Part shown: piece by piece, positions 1 to 5,045 of the stretch
Numbering within the stretch: the first letter of the stretch is position 1
Layout: the number at the start of each line of letters is the position of its first letter
Source: Pseudomonadota bacterium
GTDB lineage: Bacteria; Pseudomonadota; Alphaproteobacteria; Rhizobiales; Hyphomicrobiaceae
Length of the DNA stretch: 5,339 bases
Assembly: GCA_003242645.1 (NCBI GenBank)
Contig: QGVC01000248.1
Coordinates: 1-5,339, forward strand
Reading direction: 5' to 3'
Made by a program: the position numbers and the translations under genes
Notes under the pieces: generated by a model
What the model saw: only the letters and a program-made list of their open reading frames with translations
What the model was told of the DNA's origin: nothing
The model's database searches: none

Positions 1-64
1 CAAGAAAGAGGGGCAACGAGACTCAAGGCGGGCCCGGTGGGCCGGAGATGGTTATAAGAGACAG
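1..64. other. Untrimmed Illumina Nextera P7 adapter (artefact, not genomic)
   Basis: Bases 46-64 read AGATGGTTATAAGAGACAG. This matches the 19-base Tn5 mosaic end used in Nextera libraries (AGATGTGTATAAGAGACAG) except for one swapped GT/TG pair. The 12 bases 53-64 are the exact complement of the usual trimming key CTGTCTCTTATA. Upstream, the order of elements also follows the full P7 adapter: a CAAG..AGA..GGCA.ACGAGA-like start, about eight index-like bases, then a GTGGG-C-CGGAGATG block. The total length is 64 bases against 66 expected, with scattered mismatches and indels. Genomic sequence begins at about 65, where the RND permease reading frame becomes normal. The errors suggest a low-quality consensus at a contig end. 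A natural Tn5-like insertion is unlikely because the index and P7 portions are present too. Confidence 0.9.
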
Positions 65-321
65 GTCGAGGTGATGTGCTTGACGCCGGGAACGCCCGCG
101 ATGGCATCCTCAACGCGCTTGGTGACCTGGGTTTCCAGCTCCGAGGGTGCTGCGCCTGCCTGCGTGATGGTGACCTGCACCACCGGGATGTCGATGTTCG
201 GAAAGCGCATCACCGGAAGCTGCTGGAAGCTGAACACTCCCAGCGCGATGAGCACCATGAACAAGACGAGCGGGGGCACAGGGCGGCGGATCGCCCAGGC
301 CGAGATGTTGAGTCTGGCCAT
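65..321 (-). CDS. RND efflux permease, N-terminal fragment (truncated by contig end)
   Basis: This is the beginning of an inner-membrane RND pump of the AcrB/HAE1-like superfamily, which uses proton influx to drive substrates outward through a tripartite complex. About 86 of the roughly 1,000-1,050 residues usual for the family are present. The protein starts MARLNISAWAIRRPV, a typical HAE1-type opening. A first transmembrane helix follows at about residues 14-33 and then the start of the periplasmic porter domain (FPNIDIPVVQVT, GAAPSELETQVTKRVEDAI, GVPGVKHITST). The frame appears to end in CLL-stop at 52-54, but those codons lie in adapter sequence, so the gene is cut by the assembly rather than by mutation. 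The ATG at 319-321 lies 2 bp after the adaptor's TGA, implying translational coupling. The substrate cannot be inferred. The family call is secure. Confidence 0.93.
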
Positions 322-323
322 GG

Positions 324-1565
324 TCAGCGCACCTCGCTCACGGTGGTCGTTGGCTCGAAGACGGGGCGCACTTCGTCCCCGTCGCGCAGGAAGGTGCCGG
401 AGCGGGCGATGACGATCTCGCCCTCTTTGAGACCCTCGACGATTTCGACTCGTCCGCCTGCCCTGAGCCCCGTCTTCACACGACGCGTGCTCACGCGGCC
501 ATCGGTTACGACCTGAACCTTGGCGCCATCCGGCCCATAAAGAATGGCGCTTGCGGGGATCGCGAGACCGCGCCCGTTGGCCGTCACGACCGTGCCGCGG
601 GCAAAGCCGCCGATCCGCAGCGGCTCATTGCTGGTCAGGCTGATGCGCACGCGCCCGAGCCGGGTGTTCTTGTCGATCTCAGGCGAGATGAGCCGCACCT
701 TGCCGGTGACCTCCCCAAGGCCGGCCACGGTGACCACGGCCGGCTGGCCCGGCTTCAAGGCCGCCAGCTGCGCCTCTGGGACCTCGGCATCGAGTTCGAC
801 CTCGCCGCGTGCGATGATCCGGAACATGGCCTCGGCCGTGACCGTTGCCAGAGCACCCACGCGAACATTCCGGCGGCTGACGAGACCTTCGGCAGGGGAT
901 TTCACCTCTGTTTTGGAGCGGCGCCACTCCAGCTCCTTCCTCTGCGCCTCGAGGCTTGCCTTCTCGGCCTCGGCGACCTTCAACCCGTCTCGCGCGGCAA
1001 TCAGCGCGGCTTCGGCGGTGCGGGCAGCGGCTTCGCGCTGGTCGAAAACGCTTTCGGAAACATGGCCCGATTGGCGGAGCTGCTTGGCGCGCTCGAGCGC
1101 GTTCTTCGCTTCTTTCAGCGACGCCTCCGCCTGCGCAATCGTGCTCCTGGCTTGGGCAATGGCGGCATCGGCCTTCGCGAGAAGTGCGGTGTTCTGAGCA
1201 AGCTGCGCATCGATCGTCGCGTGCACGAGAGTCGCAAGCACCTGGCCCTCTTCCACCCAGTCGCCTTCCTCCACGTGCACTTCGAGAACACGAAGGCCTT
1301 CGATCTCGGGCGCAACCAGAATTTCCTCGCGCGGCACGAGCGTGCCTGTGACGAGGACCGTCTCGACGAGCTCGGCAGGTGCAACCTTGACTACGCTGGC
1401 TGCAGGAGGCGCGGCGGCGATCGGCGGTTGCTCATCCGTTTTGGCGTTTTGCAGCCCCGATTGTTTCGGCAGGTTTGGCACCGGCAAGTGGCCGTAGGCC
1501 ATCAGACCGCCTGTGACTGCCACCGCACCGATGGCGAGGGTGAATATTGCACGCTTCATGATCAT
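324..1565 (-). CDS. RND efflux periplasmic adaptor subunit (membrane fusion protein, HlyD/AcrA-like)
   Basis: This 413-residue protein would link the RND pump to an outer-membrane channel. Residues 1-24 form a basic then hydrophobic export or anchor segment (MKRAIFTLAIGAVAVTGG) with no lipobox cysteine, so it is probably not a lipoprotein. A proline- and alanine-rich linker (about 45-57) follows. Next come the first half of the lipoyl/barrel-sandwich domain (about 82-115, APEIEGLRVLEVHVEEGDWVEEG), an Ala/Glu/Lys-rich coiled-coil hairpin (about 116-214), the second lipoyl half (about 215-252, VKSPAEGLVSRRNVRVG), a beta-barrel (about 253-330) and a membrane-proximal domain (about 335-400, AIPASAIL and GLKEGEIVI). 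Length and domain order are normal. Two starts are possible, at 1565 or two codons later at 1559 (MKRAIF); neither has a strong Shine-Dalgarno. It sits between the TetR gene and the permease in one transcription unit. Confidence 0.93.
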   Translation of the reverse strand: MIMKRAIFTLAIGAVAVTGGLMAYGHLPVPNLPKQSGLQNAKTDEQPPIAAAPPAASVVKVAPAELVETVLVTGTLVPREEILVAPEIEGLRVLEVHVEEGDWVEEGQVLATLVHATIDAQLAQNTALLAKADAAIAQARSTIAQAEASLKEAKNALERAKQLRQSGHVSESVFDQREAAARTAEAALIAARDGLKVAEAEKASLEAQRKELEWRRSKTEVKSPAEGLVSRRNVRVGALATVTAEAMFRIIARGEVELDAEVPEAQLAALKPGQPAVVTVAGLGEVTGKVRLISPEIDKNTRLGRVRISLTSNEPLRIGGFARGTVVTANGRGLAIPASAILYGPDGAKVQVVTDGRVSTRRVKTGLRAGGRVEIVEGLKEGEIVIARSGTFLRDGDEVRPVFEPTTTVSEVR

Positions 1566-1592
1566 CTCGTGCCAGTGTGTTTTGACGTTGCG

Positions 1593-2237
1593 TCAGCGCG
1601 ATGCTGCGGAGTCGCTCGCGACTTGCTTCTGCGGGCTTCCGTCCGAGACAGGGTTGATCAGGGTGGAGACCAGCTGAACGAGTGCTGGCAGCATGGTCTC
1701 GGCGTCGTAATCAGGATCGACCGCGCGGCGCCAGAAGAGGCCATCGCCGATCAGCACGATGATCTGGGCCAGGAGTTGTGGGGGGAAGACCGGATTGATC
1801 CGGCCCGCCTTCTGCGCTTCGGCGAAGAGCTGCGCGAAGCTGTCGGTCACGTAGCGGTCGACGGAACGGAAGATTTCGCCGACCACCGGATTGCGCGTCG
1901 ATTCAGCCGCAATCTCCATGCACAACACGCGCTTATGTCTCGGCTCCTCGATGGAATAGTGCTCCGCGATCCGCCGTAGCGCGGCGATCAGGTCGCCAGC
2001 CTTGCCAAGCTCCGCCAGCTGCTGAGCAAGATGAGTGCGGTCCCGCTCCGCGATGCCCGCGATAAGCTCCTCCTTAGAGGAGAAGTAGAGGTAGAGGGCA
2101 CCGGGGCTCACCTGCGCCTCGCGGCAGATGTCCTGCATCGTTGTGCGATGGAACCCGGACCGGGCGAAGCAGCGCTCGGCGGCGTCGAGGATGTGCTCGC
2201 GACGGGCGGCTTGAGTGGAGGGCTTCAGCTTCGGCAT
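1593..2237 (-). CDS. TetR/AcrR-family transcriptional regulator
   Basis: This 214-residue protein has a canonical TetR-type DNA-binding domain. Residues 11-30 (ARREHILDAAERCFARSGFH) form helix 1, and residues 33-52 form the helix-turn-helix (TTMQDICREAQVSPGALYLYF), followed by the family signature SSKEELI. The rest (about 66-200) is a helical ligand-binding and dimerisation domain of ordinary length, including NPVVGEIFRSVDRYVTDSFAQLFAEAQKAGRI; the ligand cannot be read from sequence. It is the first gene of a minus-strand set with the adaptor 27 bp downstream and the permease after it. By family precedent it most likely represses its own operon and is released by a pump substrate or related compound. 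A candidate operator lies 42 bp upstream. The ATG at 2235-2237 has only a weak ribosome-binding site, but the conserved N-terminus fits this start. Confidence 0.93.
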   Translation of the reverse strand: MPKLKPSTQAARREHILDAAERCFARSGFHRTTMQDICREAQVSPGALYLYFSSKEELIAGIAERDRTHLAQQLAELGKAGDLIAALRRIAEHYSIEEPRHKRVLCMEIAAESTRNPVVGEIFRSVDRYVTDSFAQLFAEAQKAGRINPVFPPQLLAQIIVLIGDGLFWRRAVDPDYDAETMLPALVQLVSTLINPVSDGSPQKQVASDSAASR

Positions 2238-2278
2238 CTCGATGGGCCAGCGGCAGCTGCACTAGGAAGAACAAACAG

Positions 2279-2292
2279 AACGAACACTCGTT
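2279..2292. promoter_or_regulatory. Candidate TetR operator (inverted repeat AACGA-N4-TCGTT)
   Basis: The sequence AACGAACACTCGTT has perfect 5-bp inverted arms (2279-2283 and 2288-2292) around a 4-base centre. It lies 42 bp upstream of the regulator's start codon. Short operators of this AACG..CGTT kind are common for TetR-family repressors that act on their own promoter. No convincing -35/-10 pair could be assigned next to it, so the promoter itself is inferred only. Control by the adjacent regulator is an inference from position and symmetry. Confidence 0.4.
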
Positions 2293-2337
2293 TTAGGTTG
2301 GCTGCTTCTTCTGGCTCGTGCTCGCGGCAATTTCAAG

Positions 2338-2365
2338 GCAGAAGTTCCGACTTGTGCATTTTTTT
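2338..2365 (+). terminator. Intrinsic-terminator-like hairpin with T7 tract, no upstream plus-strand gene
   Basis: GCAGAAGT (2338-2345) pairs with ACTTGTGC (2350-2357) at seven of eight positions, with one G-G mismatch, closing a TCCG tetraloop. The stem is followed by A and then seven Ts (2359-2365). This is the arrangement of a Rho-independent terminator read on the plus strand. The reverse direction has no T-run, so it is not a bidirectional signal. No plus-strand gene lies upstream, so it could end a short non-coding transcript or act as an attenuator in the leader of the gene at 2664. The stem is only moderately GC-rich. Confidence 0.5.
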
Positions 2366-2519
2366 CCGGTCGTGGATCTCGCGAGCCGCGATGACCGGGC
2401 TAAGCGGGGCTCCCATGCAGCGTTGGCCCCTGCCGCCATTCGCGAAATGGTTGGTGCGCCGCGCTTTCGTCACAAAAAGCGATCAATTCCAATCGGTAGG
2501 CGCGCGATGCTCATATGAT

Positions 2520-2542
2520 CGATGACATTCATGAGGTCATCG
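2520..2542. repeat. Inverted repeat CGATGAC-N9-GTCATCG
   Basis: Perfect 7-bp arms (2520-2526 and 2536-2542) flank a 9-base centre, ATTCATGAG. No T-run follows, so it is unlikely to be a terminator. It is the first of several symmetric elements before the hypothetical gene at 2664. It could be a protein-binding site or an RNA hairpin. Confidence 0.45.
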
Positions 2543-2601
2543 GATTGAATCTCTCGGGATAAGGGTGAAGCAACGGCGCCGTGCAGGTCTGCAGTCCGGG
2601 A

Positions 2602-2622
2602 GCGCACCTCTCATTGGTGCGC
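2602..2622. repeat. Perfect hairpin GCGCACC-N7-GGTGCGC
   Basis: Seven GC-rich base pairs (2602-2608 with 2616-2622) close a 7-base loop, TCTCATT. It lies 41 bp upstream of the hypothetical gene's ATG. No T-run follows, so terminator function is not indicated. It may be part of a structured mRNA leader together with the hairpin at 2634-2650. Confidence 0.5.
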
Positions 2623-2633
2623 GACAGTGGCCG

Positions 2634-2650
2634 GATTGCGGACAGCAATC
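2634..2650. repeat. Perfect hairpin GATTGC-N5-GCAATC next to the ribosome-binding site
   Basis: GATTGC (2634-2639) and GCAATC (2645-2650) form a 6-bp perfect stem around GGACA. Two flanking C-G pairs would extend it past one G-G mismatch. The 3' arm ends just before the G-rich ribosome-binding stretch (2651-2660) of the gene at 2664. This RNA structure could therefore influence ribosome access, but that is inference from position. Confidence 0.45.
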
Positions 2651-2663
2651 GGGTGGGGGATAG

Positions 2664-3305
2664 ATGACGGATCGGGATGCCCCAGTCGGGGCGTACAGCT
2701 CCTTGCGCAGCATCCTGCGTGCTATCGACGAGAGCGACGGCGACCTGGAGCCATTGTTCGACAGACCCGGACAAGAACCGGATGCTGGAAGCGGTTTCGG
2801 CAACTCAGGTGGCCTCAAGTACGAGCGTGTGACAGCAACCGAGCCTGGCCCTTCGCAATTGGCCGCCCCTCATCCATCCAAGGAACAATCGAGGTCTCCC
2901 TCTTCAAGAAGGGTGTCGCTCCTCGGTCGGGTCTGCATTGAATCTGCGTCATTACTCGGCTTGGTGCTCACAGGCGCTGTTCTCGTCATCCCGGCACCGA
3001 CGAAGGAATGGGCGCGGGCGGCACTCGATGAGGGGCGACCAGCTGCGCACCAGCCCGCCGACAAGGTGCCCATGACTGAACGCGACGATGATGCTGGTCA
3101 GCAGCTGCCCGACGGCCTTCACGCGTTCGCGCAGCTGGCGCGAAAGGCCTTTGCCAAGGCCGATGGCGCAGCCGCGATCGAAGCTGCCAAGTCTGTATTT
3201 CCGCCCGAAATGCAGGAGGCAACCAGCCTCATTGCGGACCCACCCGAGGTAGTTCTGCAGCCCGTGGCAGATGAGGGCCTCATGCGATCTGGCCCAGCGC
3301 AGTAG
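2664..3305 (+). CDS. Hypothetical protein with one predicted transmembrane segment
   Basis: I do not recognise this 213-residue protein. Its N-terminal 80 residues are acidic to low-complexity (LRAIDESDGDLEPLFDRPGQEPD, then Pro/Ser-rich). A basic patch (SSRR, about 80-83) precedes a likely single membrane helix at about 92-110 (ASLLGLVLTGAVLVIPAP). The C-terminal 100 residues are hydrophilic with an Ala-rich helical portion (about 152-180, GLHAFAQLARKAFAKADGAAAIEAAKSVFPPEM). This suggests a membrane-anchored protein with a cytoplasmic N-terminus and an exported C-terminus. The ATG at 2664 follows a G-rich stretch (GGGTGGGGGA, 2651-2660) with short spacing. Coding character is moderate and no other frame here looks more protein-like. 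It lies upstream of ybgC on the same strand, but the 155-bp gap does not prove co-transcription. Confidence 0.6.
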   Translation: MTDRDAPVGAYSSLRSILRAIDESDGDLEPLFDRPGQEPDAGSGFGNSGGLKYERVTATEPGPSQLAAPHPSKEQSRSPSSRRVSLLGRVCIESASLLGLVLTGAVLVIPAPTKEWARAALDEGRPAAHQPADKVPMTERDDDAGQQLPDGLHAFAQLARKAFAKADGAAAIEAAKSVFPPEMQEATSLIADPPEVVLQPVADEGLMRSGPAQ

Positions 3306-3460
3306 GCTTCAGTCACCCGCATCCGACGAGCTGCGCCGCAGCGCTGCATAACGCAAGGCGAGGATCTGCGTTCTCGTGCCCGACTCGCACGTCAAGTGGT
3401 CCCGTGTTACAGGCGGGCGCGCGAAGCAGCGGATACCGGAATCAAATTGAGAGAGTGAAG

Positions 3461-3931
3461 ATGGGCGGAGCGGCCCGAGACTGGCCCGATCTCGCCGGCC
3501 GTATCATCGAGGATGAAGGCGGCCGCCGGCATGTGCTGCCCATCCGGGTCTACTTCGAGGACACCGACTTTTCTGGGGTCGTCTACCACGCGAGCTACCT
3601 CCGCTGGTGTGAGAGGGGCCGCTCGGACTTCCTGCGGCTGGTCGGCAACGACCATCGGGCTCTCATCGGGGGCACAACAGGGCGGGAGCCTGCAGCTTTT
3701 GTGGTCCGACGGATGAAGCTCGAGTATCTCAAACCGGCCTACATCGACGACGTTCTGGAAGTGCACACTCGCGTGCGCGAGATCGGCGCGGCGAGCCTCA
3801 CTTTGGATCAGGTGATCTGCCGGGATGACACGCGGCTGTTCGAGGCGGAGGTCATGGTCGTTCTGGTCAGCACCTCGGGCAAGCCTAGGCGTATCTCGGA
3901 GGCGATCCGGTCTGCCCTCCGATCAGCGTAA
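3461..3931 (+). CDS. ybgC: Tol-Pal system-associated acyl-CoA thioesterase YbgC
   Basis: This is a hotdog-fold thioesterase of the 4HBT/YbgC family, which hydrolyses acyl-CoA thioesters in the cytoplasm and is usually encoded at the head of the tol-pal cluster. From the ATG at 3461 the protein has 156 residues, against 134 in E. coli, with an N-terminal extension of about 20. The family motif VYFEDTDFSGVVYHASYLRWCERGRSDFL spans about residues 30-58. The expected catalytic Asp is D36 (second Asp of EDTD) and the conserved His is H43. Later conserved blocks are AFVVRRMKLEYLKPAYIDDVLEV and LFEAEVMVVLV. I chose 3461 because GAGAG (3451-3455) lies five bases upstream. The frame is open upstream to a GTG at 3404, which lacks a ribosome-binding site. 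Its physiological substrate is unsettled even in model bacteria. Confidence 0.92.
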   Translation: MGGAARDWPDLAGRIIEDEGGRRHVLPIRVYFEDTDFSGVVYHASYLRWCERGRSDFLRLVGNDHRALIGGTTGREPAAFVVRRMKLEYLKPAYIDDVLEVHTRVREIGAASLTLDQVICRDDTRLFEAEVMVVLVSTSGKPRRISEAIRSALRSA

Positions 3932-3945
3932 TCCGAGCCAAGTCT

Positions 3946-3957
3946 TTCGGGCCCGAA
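3946..3957. repeat. 12-bp perfect palindrome TTCGGGCCCGAA after ybgC
   Basis: TTCGGG followed directly by CCCGAA begins 14 bases after the ybgC stop codon. One mismatch outward, two more pairs (TC at 3943-3944 with GA at 3959-3960) extend the symmetry. As RNA it would fold with a small loop, but no T-run follows, so terminator function is uncertain. It may be a weak or Rho-assisted 3'-end structure, or chance in GC-rich DNA. Confidence 0.4.
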
Positions 3958-4008
3958 CGACCTCTTGATCCGACCTGCAACTTTGTTCAATCTGCCGCGC
4001 CCGTCCGT

Positions 4009-4028
4009 CCTCTGGAGATCTCCAGAGG
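4009..4028. repeat. 20-bp perfect palindrome CCTCTGGAGATCTCCAGAGG
   Basis: The two 10-bp halves are exact reverse complements with no spacer. As RNA it would give an 8-bp stem with a GATC tetraloop. Neither strand has a following T-run, which argues against a standard intrinsic terminator. Position between ybgC and tolQ suggests a regulator-binding site, an mRNA-processing or 3'-end hairpin, or a copy of a small dispersed palindrome. Only genome-wide comparison can separate these. Confidence 0.6.
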
Positions 4029-4066
4029 GGATGGCAATCTGTATGTGAGCGGATGAGAGAGACCGA

Positions 4067-4095
4067 TTAAATCCGGTCGATCTTGGGTGCATAAT
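4067..4095 (+). promoter_or_regulatory. Weak candidate promoter upstream of tolQ
   Basis: CATAAT (4090-4095) resembles a sigma70-type -10 box and is preceded at 17-bp spacing by TTAAAT (4067-4072), a poor match to TTGACA. It is the most AT-rich point in an otherwise GC-rich spacer and would give a leader of more than 230 bases before tolQ. Alphaproteobacterial promoters are hard to call by eye, so this is a suggestion only. Confidence 0.2.
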
Positions 4096-4255
4096 TGAGC
4101 CAGGGAGGATGCGACGGGCGGCGGCTGGGCCGTTCGTGGGTGGCTGATGTTCGCTGCGCAGTTGCCGGCTTGGGTCGTAGTTTGGACAAATTGGCGGCGC
4201 ACATGCGGACTTTGGGCCAGGGGCGGCATAAACTGAACTTTTGGCCGTCGCGAAC

Positions 4256-4283
4256 CGGGCGGGCGCGCTTCTGTGCCGGCCCG
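4256..4283 (+). repeat. GC-rich hairpin in the tolQ leader
   Basis: CGGGCGGGC (4256-4264) pairs with GCCGGCCCG (4275-4283) at eight of nine positions around a 10-base loop, and is followed by TTTGCTGTT. It lies 53 bp before the tolQ start. It could be a weak terminator or attenuator, but the T-rich tail is short and broken, and GC-rich DNA yields such stems by chance. Confidence 0.3.
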
Positions 4284-4336
4284 TTTGCTGTTGGCTCCCT
4301 GGAACGGCTCATTAAGAGATGTGAGGCATAGGTAAA

Positions 4337-5035
4337 ATGGTGGAGAGCTCGTTGGCGCCGAGTGGTGGCGGTGTCTCGTTTTTGGAGCTGTTCCTCCAGG
4401 CCCATATCGTGGTCAAGATCGTCATGGTGGGGCTCGTTCTCGCCTCGATCTGGTCCTGGGCCATCATCATCGAGAAGCTCATCGCGTTTCGCCGGGCACG
4501 GATCGAGGCCGACAGATTCGAGCAGCTGTTCTGGTCGGGTCAGTCGCTCGAGGAGCTTTACGCGGGCCTGTCCCGAGGACGCACCATTGCCATGGCGGCC
4601 CTTTTCGTCGCGGCCATGCGCGAGTGGAAGCGCTCCGTTGAAGGCAGCATCAGGGCGCTGGGAGGAATTCAGCTCCGCGTCGAGAAGGTGATGGACGTCA
4701 CCATCACGCGGGAGATGGAGCGGCTGGACCGACGCCTCCTGTTTCTTGCGACGGTCGGCTCGACGGCGCCGTTCGTTGGGCTGTTCGGCACCGTTTGGGG
4801 GATCATGACGAGCTTCCAGGCCATTGCCGCGTCCAAGAACACGAGCCTTGCCGTCGTGGCACCTGGCATCGCGGAGGCGCTTTTTGCGACGGCTCTCGGC
4901 CTCCTGGCAGCAATTCCGGCCGTAGTCTTCTACAATAAGTTCTCTGCTGATTCGACGCGTCTCGGCCAGCGGCTCGAGGCCTTCGCGGACGAGTTCTCGG
5001 CCATCGTTTCGCGACAGATCGACGTGCGGAGCTGA
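4337..5035 (+). CDS. tolQ: Tol-Pal system proton channel subunit TolQ
   Basis: This 232-residue inner-membrane protein belongs to the MotA/TolQ/ExbB family and has nearly the same length as E. coli TolQ (230). With TolR it forms the proton-driven motor that energises TolA and, through it, the outer-membrane Pal system during cell division. There are three transmembrane helices, at about 24-45 ([22 protein letters not shown]), 134-157 ([24 protein letters not shown]) and 172-199 ([27 protein letters not shown]). The large cytoplasmic loop lies between the first two and contains the conserved FWSG. Thr152 (LFGTVWG) and Thr185 (FATALG) correspond to E. coli Thr145 and Thr178, which line the ion pathway. 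The ATG at 4337 is preceded by TGAGG and AGG. TolR begins 10 bases after its TGA, so the two are co-transcribed. Confidence 0.97.
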   Translation: MVESSLAPSGGGVSFLELFLQAHIVVKIVMVGLVLASIWSWAIIIEKLIAFRRARIEADRFEQLFWSGQSLEELYAGLSRGRTIAMAALFVAAMREWKRSVEGSIRALGGIQLRVEKVMDVTITREMERLDRRLLFLATVGSTAPFVGLFGTVWGIMTSFQAIAASKNTSLAVVAPGIAEALFATALGLLAAIPAVVFYNKFSADSTRLGQRLEAFADEFSAIVSRQIDVRS

Positions 5036-5045
5036 GCGGAACAGC

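Larger units (their letters stand above)
2238..2663. other. Intergenic region between the efflux operon and the hypothetical gene
   Basis: This 426-bp stretch separates the minus-strand efflux operon from the plus-strand hypothetical gene, so it must carry divergent control signals. From left to right I see a candidate TetR operator (2279-2292), a plus-strand terminator-like hairpin with a T7 tract (2338-2365), about 150 bp with nothing distinctive, and a cluster of short perfect hairpins (2520-2650) directly before the hypothetical gene. Short open frames across it, such as a GTG-started 66-codon frame from 2318, lack a ribosome-binding site or recognisable protein character. No tRNA, rRNA or mobile-element ends are visible. 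Confidence 0.7.
3932..4336. other. 405-bp ybgC-tolQ intergenic spacer
   Basis: No supported gene lies here. A TTG-started 78-codon frame (4095-4331) runs through most of it, but it has no convincing start signal and an Arg/Gly-rich composition typical of GC-rich non-coding DNA. Structured elements include perfect palindromes at 3946-3957 and 4009-4028, an imperfect hairpin at 4061-4078 (GACCG..CGGTC), an AT-rich possible -10 element near 4090 and a GC-rich hairpin at 4256-4283. The length and contents suggest that tolQ has its own promoter rather than relying only on read-through from ybgC. Confidence 0.6.

Noticed and set aside
46..64. Natural Tn5-family transposon end
   Set aside because: It is preceded by index-like and P7-like adapter sequence at the very start of the window, which fits library adapter. 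No transposase or flanking target duplication is seen.
1062..1979. 305-codon plus-strand open frame
   Set aside because: It is antisense to the adaptor and TetR genes, both of which are well supported by domain structure. The translation is Arg/His-rich and crosses the gap between them.
2318..2518. 66-codon plus-strand frame starting at a GTG
   Set aside because: It runs through the terminator-like hairpin, lacks a ribosome-binding site and has no protein-like features.
2621..2635. GGCCACTG on the minus strand resembling part of a cobalamin riboswitch
   Set aside because: The other conserved parts of the element are absent and no minus-strand gene follows, so the match is coincidental.
3404..3460. 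Upstream GTG start giving a 175-residue YbgC
   Set aside because: No ribosome-binding site precedes it and the extra 19 residues have no family counterpart. The ATG at 3461 has GAGAG at good spacing.
4109..4147. 12-codon leader peptide (MRRAAAGPFVGG) behind GGGAGG
   Set aside because: The Shine-Dalgarno-like GGGAGG directly abuts the ATG with no spacing, so initiation there is unlikely.
4095..4331. 78-codon frame with TTG start between ybgC and tolQ
   Set aside because: No ribosome-binding site at useful spacing and an Arg/Gly-rich composition without recognisable features. It ends just before tolQ by chance of GC-rich sequence.
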